From Amanita rubescens (Eukaryota; Basidiomycota; Agaricomycetes; Agaricales; Amanitaceae): 64,000 nt of DNA. Below are positions 38,001 to 49,019 of the stretch, one piece after another. The stretch lies in assembly GCA_015039365.1 (NCBI GenBank), contig WION01000018.1:124001-188000 (forward strand), given 5' to 3'. The first letter of the stretch is position 1; every line of letters begins with the position of its first letter. The notes below the pieces were generated by a model, which saw only the letters and a program-made list of their open reading frames with translations, ran no database searches and was not told the origin of the DNA. The position numbers and the translations under genes were made by a program.

Positions 38001-38594
38001 TACATCACGAATTCGAAAGGACGTATATTATCCCGTCTCTGAATAACTCGGTTTTATACAAGGCGTCAGGATTTGACAATATCTTCCCGAGTTGCGGTGA
38101 TGCATTTGATCTCTGGATGCTCATCACGACCAAGAGCGAAATCGAAAACGGCGTCGTTGTGACCAGCGAACAATACGTACGTGTCCTTCCGCTACTAACT
38201 TTTTCGAGCGACAACTAAATTCTACGGCAAAGTTTACTCCGACATCCTTAGGACATGCCCGACTCGTTGACCCCGCGATCCAGGTTACATATGGCCAAGG
38301 GTTAACGTTCCATTTGTCTGCAAAGGGTGGTGTCGCTGCCTGGACGTGGTTAGACCATCCTTCCGGTACAGTGGGCGTCTTCGTCGATAGCACCAGTCGG
38401 AAGCCTCTAAACGGGTTCTTCCTAATACCCGGTCAAGATCGCACCCGTACGTTTCGTTCACCTACGAGGCTTACCTCATAACTAAACGGTTGATTCCAGT
38501 CACATTCGTTTTGAGCCCTGCGCTTTCAAAGGTGAAGAACCCGGATCTACGAGACTTTGTAATACGGTCGTTATGGAATAACACCCACATCTGA
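35100..38594 (+). CDS. Beta-mannosidase, glycoside hydrolase family 2, many single-base frame breaks
   Basis: It hydrolyses terminal beta-1,4-mannose from mannan breakdown products. The N-terminal hydrophobic run ([10 protein letters not shown]) suggests a secreted protein, but the start (ATG 35100) is tentative. Motifs in order: [86 protein letters not shown], and WAGGNEIEG (acid/base Glu). These are followed by FVNEFGYHSMPSF (nucleophile Glu), [16 protein letters not shown] and the end [11 protein letters not shown]. Surplus single bases interrupt the frame at about 35204, 35214, 35455, 35632, 36028, 36059, 36081, 36130, 36194, 36291, 37047, 37155 and 37954. After removing them the protein is nearly perfect, with normal introns. 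Confidence 0.88.
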
Positions 38595-38704
38595 AGTCAA
38601 TTGCTTTGCAACCTTTGTAATATCTAAATTGATCAATGTAGACATCTGATCATGCATCGTATATCAATGCCCCACTTGCCCTCAAAACACCATGGTATCT
38701 CCAT

Positions 38705-39564
38705 TCACTCTACATGGTCAAATTCTTTGTAAAATACCCATGCGTCGACGTATTCATCTCCGGTACTATCCACCTTTCTTAAGCGTCCTGCTCGTGGTAT
38801 TTTACCGGCCTTGACGAAGCCAAGACGTTCCCATAACCTGTAAGAAAAAATTCGCGAAGATGAGTACAAGTTGCTACTAAGAGTATTTCGATCATCAACT
38901 CACTTGACTGGAGGCGACATTATTGACATAAACAAGATTGAATATGCTTGCCTGGTATCCGAGTCTCGGGGCGTAATACAAGTATGAGTTTGCCAATATA
39001 GATCCAAATCCTGCCCCTCGGTGAATGTCGGGTACTACAAACCCGGCATTACAGATCTAGCCAGCTAGGTCGGCGGAATCCGAAAATCGTTCGATAATAG
39101 ACCTACATGAGATGAACGCCCTGGATAATTTGGTTTTATCTGGTTTTGCAGAGTCAAGTACTAACGCATATTTCATCAAACGAGATATGCTCACGTAGTA
39201 GAATCCAGCGACACAGTCCTCCCATGATCTGCCTGCGCGGAGATCTTTAAGAGTAGCTTCACCGTTCGTTTGTGCCTCCTCGCTAGTGCGACGAACTTAT
39301 AATACCAAGGAATACATCTGCCGCGAAAAAATACTTTTCAAACGCTTCACCGCTCATATCCCCTTCCTGCGGATATGTCCTGCCATCCTCGACTACCTTT
39401 ACGAAAACCATATTCAAGTATTCCACCAGCCCCGGTGATTGCCGCGCCGTCGATAGTGTCAAATGGATTGTCGTGATGTAGGTAGTAGGACTCTTCGTGG
39501 GCCAGTTCATTGTTGGCAGGATCCTACCTGAACTGGGCACCTTCAAGTCACCATACGCGGACAT
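38705..39564 (-). CDS. GNAT-family N-acetyltransferase, two single-base frame breaks
   Basis: Exons 39564-39195, 39139-39107, 39056-38904 and 38837-38705. The middle and end carry a GNAT acetyl-CoA fold: VCNAGF-like CNAGFVVPDIHRGAGFGS (the RGxGxG loop), SYLYYAPRLGYQASIFNLVY, WERLGFVKAGKIPRAGRLRK and EYVDAWVFYKEF. The substrate is unknown; this subgroup is common in fungi and usually annotated only as acetyltransferase. One surplus base near 39285 (after SSSH) and one at the last acceptor (38837) break the frame. Exon lengths of 370 and 133 are each one more than a multiple of three, fitting a single extra base in each. It lies tail to tail with the beta-mannosidase gene. Confidence 0.75.
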
Positions 39565-39960
39565 CCTGGGATATGGTTAGTCGGATGAAAGATAAATGTG
39601 CCGATTAAATAATCTGATAAGAACAACGAGTCATCTGGTGAAGTGGGGTAATTCTACGGGGATCTGATAATAGGATCATGCTGCAGAAAATTGTTATGCC
39701 AAGTGGTAGATTCAGGCTTGAAAGCTTGACCTACCGAAGCCTCGTGAAACGCACTCAGGCAACGTATTCATAGCGGCGAATTCATTATATAGATCATCTA
39801 CATACCAGTGCGAATGCTCTTTTAAATCTATTGATATCATTAAAATACTTGGTCCGATTGCTATCGTTACAGATCTAGACACCATCCATGTCCACCGGGA
39901 TATTGATGTATATTCAAAAAGAAAATCGGGTTTGGGATATCTTCCCCTCCGTAAATTATA
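39565..39960. other. Intergenic spacer, no gene
   Basis: Promoter region of the acetyltransferase gene and 3-prime flank of the NIPA-type gene; no conserved frame. Confidence 0.5.
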
Positions 39961-42842
39961 TCATAGTTCGGGTGACTTGCTAGGCTGAACTAGCCGTATA
40001 CCCCCCGTCGGACCAGCCAACGGATCATCCGTATCGTGTTCGTCGCCATTCTCGTCGGTGGGCTCCAGATCAGCAGCTGCACCGCTCCTCCTATGCCACA
40101 GCCTTTCACTCTCCTCAGCGTCATCATCGGCACTTAACCTAGGGTATCGCTTCCCTCCAATCCCCAACGACCGCAATCGGTCTCGAGCCCTCGCCATCTC
40201 CTTCTGCCGCTCTACCTCTTCTTCGTCCCATACAATCTCGCTCGATGCTGTATCGGTCACGGATGGGAAAGTCATTAACGTCGCCGTACTCGGTGTACCG
40301 GAGAACACGTCTCGGGAATCCCTCCCGGTCCCCGACCCCGACGCGACCGGCTGGAACCGGGGTTTGAATGTGGGAGGGGCACTCATCACTTGATGTTCCT
40401 TGGATATATCTGGGGGGACTAGCACGGTTTGCTTGGATGTATCGCCTATTTCAATCAGATTGAGCAGCTGCTCTGGGCTGTCGACTATCACGAGCTCCTC
40501 GTCCACCGGAGGCTCTTGTGTGAACGACAGCCGTGTAGTTTGTGAAACACGGGCAGTAGGTGGGGGTGAAAACGTCGCCGGGATTCCTTGCGCGGCTCGA
40601 TGCTCGTGTGTAGCCCGATTGTCGCCGGTTCCCGGTCTATTATATTGGTGTACAACATCTTTGTCACCAAATTTGATCGTCGTCTGTTTAGTTGGGTGCT
40701 GTGCTGGTGCAGATTGTGAATGTGTAGAAGCGGGGAAGGATCTAGCTGATGATGCATCGTCCCTCGGGACGGGTGCATCATAAAGTTGATGTCGTGTTAG
40801 ACCACTCAGTGCGTCACCGAGCGGCAATCCCTGCACTTCAGTTGATGGACGTTCCCGTTCTGAAATCCAAGAGAGGGAAGTGGGATCATATGCGCCCGTA
40901 GATTTCGTACGAAACCTTGACTTAGCGCTGCTTTGACTTGCACGCCTTGCACTGCGAGCCCTGATGATACTGCCAAAGGTCCCAAACGAACCACGCAATG
41001 CATCCATCCCAGGATCTTCTATACCAGTCAGGTTCTTTTCGTCCATAGATTCCGTCTGTGAACGGGCTGCCTGCAACAGCATAGTAGAACGTCTGTCGAG
41101 CTTTGATGCAAAGCTACTTGGGTCAATCTTGGACATCTGCAGAATAGTAATTCCGACGCAGATCACGAGGAAGCCCATGACCAGAGTGATGATCTGCGAG
41201 GCACTCGTTTGAAGGCCTTTGAACAGAACCTGTGAGACGCGTAAGGTAGAGATCCTAGTTATGTGATGACAACCTCACAATTGTCGTAACCATTGAAAAG
41301 AATGTGACTGAACGAAATGAGCAGCGCTCCTCGGTTGAATAGGCACAAACTTACAAATGACATAATAAGTAGGCGTAACTGTTGTGGATCAGTGGGATTG
41401 AAAGGGAGAGAATGGTGTTAACATTACCCATAGCTGGGAAGAAAATTAGTACAAGCATATATTCAGCTTTTACAAAGTACGAACCGGTATTGAACAGTGC
41501 CAATGCTACATTCAAGTAATACACTTCCGTTACTATGCCGAATCAGGTTCTTCGCCCTCCAACAAGTAAGAACATGCTCACTCAGAGTGATGACCACGAA
41601 ACCCAGTAAAAAATATATGAACCAATATTTAAACTGCGTCGACTTCAGTCAACGTTCTCCGTTAGCACAATCGGACGTACTTGATTATCGCCGAACGCAG
41701 TCGTAACGATAGCAGCTCCCAATCCCGTTGTCACGCTGACGGATATGCCGCCGATCATGCTACACACCAGAATATACCAAACCATGTGTTTCTTGCCATA
41801 TCTATAGACACTTTAGGGTGCAACATAGTCATAGTAATGCCTTGCATACGCACTTTGGTCCGAAGTAGAAGATGATGGTTAAAGCGGCAGCAATCAAGAC
41901 TGAACCAAAGGCAAGGAATCCAGGTGCTAAAAACATTTGCTGGAATTGACGGATCTGCCCGACGGACGGTTCTTGGGGCCCTTGAAGAAGACGTCAGATG
42001 ACCAGGGTCGCATAGTCGGGACGCGACTAAATACCATTCAGCGCAATTATGACGGAGCCAAGCTAAGGGAAGAGAATCAGTTTAAGGAGAACAATATGGC
42101 TCGGGAACAGAGGCGTACTATACATAGGGTACACCCTAACCAACCGAAGAACGTAAGCTTTTCGTTGAGGAAGAAAGATGACAGAATGGCGCAGATGACG
42201 ACGGATAGGGCCCCTAATGGCGTCTGGAGTTGCGATGAGTTGAAAATTTGTGACGTGAAGGATCGTGACGTACGACAACGATAGCTTCCACAAATGCGTA
42301 TGCTGCAGAACAAGATATAAGAAAATACAGGATTACCAGTAGATGTACCACGTACCTGCAAAATTACACAGCTCTCCCAGAATCATCACTAGAACCAAGG
42401 TCAGGTCCGGAAAACACCGGCACAAGATGCATACGACGTACTGCTCATTCCCGTCCACCATAGTGGCTACAAACGCGTACGGATCAATCACCATACTCAA
42501 CAGCCGAGTAATGCCACCCACCGACTTGAGGTATGCGACGCCCTCTCCTGCCACTCCGCCCGCCTGCGAGCGCAGTAGACCCTTTTTCTTGAACACAAAG
42601 CTGGACCCGATAAGCAGACCGCTGCATATGGCGAGTACGATCCCAACGACCTAGATTGTCAAAGGATGCAGAATCGCATCATGGAAATTAAGTACATCAG
42701 GCTCAAGCACGTCAAACAGGGTGACGGACCGTCAGGTCCAACATACCTTGAGGTTTTTCGAAACGGCGATCGTGGATGCAGCGGAGGATGTCGCCGCGGC
42801 AGCTGACGACGTTGCCGACGCTATGGAGGACGTCGAGGACAT
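39961..42842 (-). CDS. NIPA-type magnesium transporter (about 706 aa, 15 exons)
   Basis: A multi-pass membrane protein of the NIPA (DUF803) family. Fifteen exons join to 2121 bases with no stop: 42842-42747, 42650-42522, 42466-42442, 42388-42356, 42302-42274, 42223-42119, 42062-42035, 41980-41854, 41801-41681, 41633-41582, 41532-41485, 41433-41428, 41378-41355, 41307-41279 and 41229-39961. Family segments are ICSGLLIGSSFVFKKKGLL, MMILGELCNFAAYAFVEAIV, TPLGALSVVICAILSSFFLN, YYLNVALALFNTAMVTPTYY and MGFLVICVGITILQMSK. A long, disordered acidic and Ser-rich cytoplasmic tail of about 380 residues follows. Exon 12 is only six bases long (CTATGG), yet it encodes part of the conserved NTAMVTP. Confidence 0.93.
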
Positions 42843-42942
42843 GGTCGTAAAGATGGTTTGAACTGTGGGGCGTAGGAGCTTGGTGGAAACGCCGGATCGC
42901 TGGTACCCGGAACGTTGCCTATTTCAGCGGTGCGTCGTCACA

Positions 42943-43107
42943 GCCGCCACGCAGTATCAGTATTACCAGTGTCAAGCAGTTTTTTCGCCGCAGCATCGCT
43001 AATTTCATCCGTATGTATAATCACCTAGCCGCTACGCGCGCAGTATCAGCATTACCTGTGCTCGACAAGCTGTTTTTGCCGCGGCATCGCAAAGTTCATT
43101 AATAATC
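42943..43107. repeat. Imperfect tandem duplication (about 80-base unit) upstream of the NIPA-type gene
   Basis: Units 42943-43022 and 43028-43107 share CGCAGTATCAG, ATTACC, the T-run followed by GCCGC and GCATCGC, TTCAT and ATAATC, with scattered changes. They lie 100-265 bases before the start codon at 42842, so they could duplicate a promoter element. Confidence 0.75.
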
Positions 43108-43672
43108 TAGTACACCTTACACGTTATGGTGCTGACAATAAAACTGCGCACACAAGATAATAATAATCTGTCCAATCACAAGAAGTAAACTTGAAAATAA
43201 TTGCATTCACTTCGTATACACAATACAGTTATGCGACAATACAACACCCGGCTAACCCAAAATTGAAACCAATGACATCCATCAGACAGACACTCTACTC
43301 GCTGGTTAACGCAACCGTCCGACGCGTAGCGCCAGACTAGCCACGAAACCACAACGTCCTCGAGGCCACATCCCCCGAGAGGGAGGGCCATGTTCTCAGT
43401 TACACGAGTGAGCGCAAAGGTCATCGAGTGGATGTGAAGATTGCGGCATTTGTAAAAATGCGAGACTCGGTCAGTTACTGTAAAACAGATCCTGTTCGAG
43501 TATGTTCTGAAGAATCAAAATTGTTGGGCGCTAGCTTATATACGCTTTGAGATGGTCCGTGCGCATGAGCTGCACGTGAGCTGCCGAGCCTGCCGGCAAC
43601 AAATATTTATCGTCGATGTACATTTCTTGTATTTCTTGTATTGTATGCGCAGGTAGCAGTATGTGTAGTAGT
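43108..43672. other. Intergenic, no gene
   Basis: Between the NIPA-type promoter repeat and the 3-prime end of the RBR ligase gene; only short shadow frames. Confidence 0.5.
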
Positions 43673-45900
43673 TTAGGCTTGTTCAGTCGACTCAGGTTCA
43701 TCAAACCCATCAACCGTCATGTTCCACCTCCACCTCCCATCCATGAATCCCTTGGCCGTGTCGTCTAAAACGATTTCGTTCCGTTTCTGCACGTACACCT
43801 GCATTCATCAGTTAGCCCCCCCATACCTATCTGATGAGATGGACAAGCGTACCGTCTTATCCGTAACCTTCTGTCGCAGGCTTGGAATGGCTTCCGGTTC
43901 GATCGGCGTCTCCAGCAGCTCAGAAAGATCCTCAACCGCTTTCTCAAGGTCCCTGGCATTTCATATTCCACAAGTGTCTCATCATCAAAGCATAGTTTTG
44001 CTTACCTCTGATTGTCCTCGAATAGATCTTTTTCATTGCTCTTGGCCAAGTAATAGGCCATAGCATAGGTCCATTTGAGCGTCATCCTACATTTTTCAAC
44101 CTCCTCAACAGCTTTCTTCATAAACTGCACTTCAATCCACGTCAAAGTGGAAGTAATCTGCATATCTTCCATCTTCTTCTCTGTCTTGGCATACAGATCT
44201 CGCGAGAGCTTGGCAGATTGTTCATGGTTCGCCCATCGATTGTAATACTAAACGCGGAACAGTCAGCATATGTGCAATATAAGAAGACAACAAAACTTGC
44301 ATGTAAGTATCGCTCCAGAGACGCGCGGCTTCGACTCTGAGAATCCCTAGCATCCACCCCCGTCTTCTCGTCATATCGGTTACAGCTGTACCACGCGGTC
44401 CCGTGTTCGCTCCACGGACCTTTCATCTCGTTAGCCACTATATAGGCTATAACTACAACAGAAATTACTTACCCATGCACACCCAACAGAATTCGTGCTT
44501 GCACTTCTTGCACGTCATATGACTGGAATATTCAGTCAACCAACTATTCCATACAGAGAAGCGAAGGAATACTTACTTGCATCCTCCATTCTTCTCAATC
44601 GTACTCTGACAGTTGCTGCACTCCTTCGTATTGCTTTTGATCCAATTAGCCGTCTCGCTATCATCGCGGCACTTCTTGAGCCACATCTTCGCAACGGCGC
44701 ATACAACTGGCCTATGGTCATCTTCAATCGCACAGCCAAAGCAAAACTTGTGTTCCTTCGCCGCCAAACCCAATGTAGGCCCTATTTCCTTGGGACTGTC
44801 TAGACCGGGAACCCCTCGCGCGCCGCAAGATACAGTGGGAACAATAGTCGTCAAGCTGAACTTGGATGCACCGGATGGGCAAGAAACCGTGTTCGTGCAA
44901 CCGGGGTAGGGGCAATACTTCAACTCCTTCTTCGACCCGACAAAGTTGCGTGCGAGCAACTCTTGGAAACGCGCCCAAATCTGTACATTTTCCTTCTGTT
45001 GTTCCGGATCGATCGCGGATGCGGACGCGTCGGTCGGAATCAGAATGTCGCGGACAAACAGATCGGGTGCCACCAATTGACAGCCCTCCGCCATGCAGCG
45101 AACAACGTGTTCACCTTCATCGCGAATCTTTGAAACTAAAAACATGTTCCAACAGGTGTGGCAAAACGTGTGTCCGCAGTCAAGCGAAAGGGTTGTGATG
45201 TCGGACGAATCGTCGTAGCATATGGGGCATGTGAAAGGCTCGTCCGGTTTAGGAGTGTATTTGGTATACCTCGGCGTAGCATGTAACAAGGATGGAGACC
45301 GCGAGACGGAAGATGTGGTAGGGGACTTTGAACCAGAAAGTCCAAACAGTTTGCTTGCAGTGGATCTCGTCGAACGGCGGGAAGCAGAGGTGGAGGAACC
45401 ACTGGACCTGACAGGATTCTGCGAACTCTGTGGCTGGGGTAGATTGATGCACGCCTCGACGAGAATCTTGGACGGATTGTCCATATATTTCTCAATTAAG
45501 CGTTCTTTGTTCCAGGACATATGTCGCAAAAGCAGGCTAGCGGCGCTCCCCTGCCAGATGCGTTATGGACAGTATACGAAAGATGCCACAACCCACCTCG
45601 ACGCCAAGAATGTTACAGATATACTCCACGTCCTCTCGCATCTGTTTCTCAACCTCTGTCTGGCTCAAAGAACGGTAATCAATCTCGTAGGCTTTACGCA
45701 TCGTCTTCGGAGCGACTTTGAAGTCGTCACCGTCTGCATCCATGTCCATCTCATCGTCAGAAACTGCATAAGCGCCGTGAATTAGGGTTGCTGCGTCGCG
45801 ATAAACGAGGGGACTTACCGTCGTCGTCGTCCTGGGTTGCATCGAACATCTCGTCATCATAGTACTCCTCCTCGTCTGAGTATTCATAGTCTGAAGACAT
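43673..45900 (-). CDS. Ariadne-type RBR E3 ubiquitin ligase (about 619 aa)
   Basis: RING-between-RING ligases take ubiquitin onto a RING2 cysteine before passing it to the target. Exons 45900-45819, 45763-45597, 45550-44577, 44522-44473, 44419-44301, 44247-44006, 43952-43853 and 43798-43673 give 1860 clean bases. The order is: acidic N-terminus, UBA-like region ([20 protein letters not shown]), RING1 (CPICYDD ... [10 protein letters not shown]), IBR (KYCPYPGC ... HKFCFGC), RING2 with the catalytic cysteine in [20 protein letters not shown], and the helical Ariadne domain ([19 protein letters not shown]). A Ser/Thr-rich insert sits between the UBA-like part and RING1. The intron 44248-44300 uses a GC donor. 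Confidence 0.95.
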
Positions 45901-46748
45901 TTGGGGAAGAAGGCTGTGTGCGTTTATCGATATATGTAACCTCGGGGCAAAAGCGCGTTGTTCTTGGTAAGACGCTAGCTTGACTCGGGCGATTCATATA
46001 GGGACATCTTGCACGTGACTCTCGATTTACGTTCCTTGTCTTTCTAACTTGCTTTCAGCACAAAATACAAAGGGATAGATTACGCGATGAAAAACAGAGT
46101 ATAATGTCTTGTAGGAAGGCGACGCATATCGTCATCTCCACGGGGAAGCAGACGGATTCTTCTCGAGCGATATATAACCTGAGCATGCGCCTTTACTGTA
46201 ATCTGAGCCTTATCTTAACTTCAAGGCATTCCAAGCTACTTGCGTAACCACACCGCTCTTAGCTACCTGCTGTACTTTCGGATCCAATCACATTCTCAAT
46301 TAATCGGTTGACATGCGAGATGAGTTACTGCAAGCATTTGTTCTCCCTCGAGCCCCTGTCTTAATCAATCTAACCTAACTGGATACAAACTCATGTGCCT
46401 TGCATCTGATGTGGTGATAAGTGGTACGGATATACAGTGAGAACAATGGTACATGATTTGTTTCAGAACTTGCAAGAAGGCAGTGACAAGTCTTATATGC
46501 TGCATATCACCAGAATGGACCCAAAGTTCCTCGATTTTTATTGACTGTTTCCAAGTGACTGATTCACTAATAGCTAAAAGCCCTCGTTGCAGACAGTACG
46601 GACTGGGAAACCGTTTGAGAAGTACGGCAGTCAGTGTACGCTCAAGTGTGCGAGCGGCAGAGTTCGGCAATCAACTGGTGTAAACCTCGGATATCGCGTC
46701 GGAACATCGTCAGCTCTGATGCTCACCCGGCAGATCTTATAAGTCCAA
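45901..46748. other. Divergent intergenic region between the RBR ligase and SSADH genes
   Basis: About 850 bases holding both promoters. No conserved coding frame; small open frames near 46365-46690 show no motif. Confidence 0.5.
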
Positions 46749-48944
46749 ATGCAATCTTTCGTTAGACTCTCGACGAGCCGCTTGCTTAGGAAGCAGGCTA
46801 CCCGCAACACTTTCTACCTCATTTTCCCCAGAATGGCCAGTAGTCGCGCCGCAACGGTTCGTCATTGACTGTCCCACAAAATGCCTTCTGACGTGGTGGA
46901 TAGTTTGGCTTGAAAGATCCAGAACTCATAAAATTCCAAGGATTTATTGATGGGAAATGGGTCGATGCAAAGAACGGAGAGACGATTAAGGTCTTCAGTG
47001 AGTGTTTGCCAGCGATAAACTTGAATTATATATGCTAAACTTGGTTTCATCAGACCCTGCTACCAATGAAGAGCTCGGAACTGTCCCAGAAATGGGCCTC
47101 TCAGAGACAGTCGAAGCCATCGAAGCTGCTCACCGGGCTTTTCCTGCATGGAGCCGTCTGCCAGCTAGGGTATGTCCACATTCGGTCATATGTCGCGCAA
47201 TTATCCTATGACGTTGTGCAGAAACGCCATGACCTCTTGTTCAATTTCCACGTCCTTATGAAGCAGAATGCGGATGACCTTGCCAAGCTTATTGTGAGTA
47301 ATCACAGCACTGGAATTTCCAATATACATGGTGTATGATTTTCTTAGACGTTGGAGAATGGAAAACCATTACTGGAGGCCAAGGTCGGTGTGCTATTCAA
47401 GCAGGATGAACCCAAATGTGTATTATGGTTTATCAATGCTAGGGAGAACACAACTACAGTTCAAGCTTCATCGAGGTATGTCATGTTTCTTCACCTTGGC
47501 GCTCTGATGTCGATTGGTTGTAGTGGTTCGGTCTGTACCAGCTAGCTTTTATCATGATGCTAGTGCGCTGACGCATTTATTGTAGCCGAGGAAGCCGTGC
47601 GCTTGTACGGAGGTACGGTAAACAGCATACCGGTCAAGTTCATGAACTAATTAGCTGCAGAACAAATACCATCACCTATCCCTGGTTGTCGGAACGTCGT
47701 AATCAAACAGCCCGTTGGCGTTGTGTAAGTGATACTATACGATACATCATTTCATTGTGACAAACTTTTGACAGTTCTATCCTCACCCCATGGAACTTCC
47801 CTTCCGCCATGATTACTCGCAAACTTGGACCAGCTCTTGCGGCCGGATGCACAGTCGTCATCAAACCTCCTCCAGAAACGCCCTTCTCCGCGCTTGCCCT
47901 GGCAGAGGTCAGTCCCTAACCCCATTCTCTTAGCTTTACTGAACTATTTCCCAGCTAGCTCGCCGCGCAGGTATACCAGACGGTGTCATCAATATGGTCA
48001 CTACCCAAAAGAACGTTTCTGTGGTCGGTCGAGAAATGTGCGAGAACAAAATCGTGAAGAAGGTCAGCTTTACAGGTTCCACCCAAGTTGCCAAGTACCT
48101 GTACGGATTGGCATCGACGACCATGAAAAAGTGGGTATCAACTATTAACTCGAATTAAGAGGAGATGCTCATTACGTGGTCTACGGCTTATAGAGTATCA
48201 TTCGAAGCTGGCGGGAACGCGCCGTTTATTGTGTTTGATGATGCTGATATCGACGAAGCAGTCGCCGCTGCCATTGTATGCAAGTTTAGAGGAAGCGGTC
48301 AGACGTGTATCTGCGCCAACAGGATCTACGTCCAAGCTTCTGTTTATGCCGAGTTTGCTTCTCGTCTTGCTGAAAAGGTGACTGCCTTTAAAGTCGGAAA
48401 TGGACTCGAGGATGGAGTGTAAGTAGTCATTATCACCGAGTGATGTGCGGTTAACATTGGGAAATGTAGAACCCACGGTCCTTTGATACACGCTCGCGCT
48501 GTTGAAAAGGTACAGCGGCACTTGGACGACGCAGTCCAACGAGGGGCTCAAATCCTTGTTGGAGGGAAATTCATACCCGATACTTCTTTCTTTGTTCCAA
48601 CTGTTCTCTCGGACGTCCCCGTCGACGCGCAATTGAACAATGAAGAAACTTTCGGACCGCTTGCTGCTCTTATCGGATTCCAAACAGAGGAAGAGGTAAT
48701 CAAGCTAGCTAACAGTGTTGATGTTGGTCTGGCAGGCTACTTCTTCTCGAGGGATGTTGGGAGGGTGTGGAGAGTCGCGGAAAAACTCGAGGTGGGGATG
48801 GTGGGCGCAAATACTGGATTCATCAGTCAGGTTGAGGTTCCTTTCGGAGGAATAAAGGAAAGTGGCCTGGGTAGAGAAGGTGGACATGGGATTAACGAGT
48901 ATGTCAACACAAAGTTGATTGCATTCGGAGGTATTGGAGCATGA
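46749..48944 (+). CDS. Succinate-semialdehyde dehydrogenase-like aldehyde dehydrogenase, mitochondrial (about 523 aa)
   Basis: An NAD(P)-dependent aldehyde dehydrogenase of the SSADH group, the last step of the GABA shunt. Thirteen exons (46749-46856, 46904-46997, 47054-47169, 47222-47293, 47348-47383, 47443-47475, 47524-47530, 47586-47612, 47655-47724, 47775-47907, 47955-48130, 48194-48418, 48470-48944) give 1572 clean bases. The first 29 residues ([16 protein letters not shown]...) look like a mitochondrial presequence. Signatures are [17 protein letters not shown] [19 protein letters not shown], the NAD-binding FTGSTQVAK, active-site Glu in [19 protein letters not shown], catalytic Cys in [11 protein letters not shown], and NEETFGPLA. 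Exon 7 is only seven bases (TGGTTCG) and supplies W-F of FIEWFAEEA. Confidence 0.93.
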
Positions 48945-49019
48945 TATAGTCAATAGTCAAAGATTTATATAGCGTGAAATTGTACAACAACATTCTTTGT
49001 AGCACACCAAGTACACGAT

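Noticed and set aside
42389..42521. Long open reading through the third NIPA exon region
   Set aside because: It reads through introns; the short exon 42442-42466 restores the conserved PLWWTGMSMMILGE.
47613..47654. In-frame TAA in the SSADH-like gene suggesting a pseudogene
   Set aside because: A canonical GTACGG...TAG intron of 42 bases removes it and restores [12 protein letters not shown] in frame.
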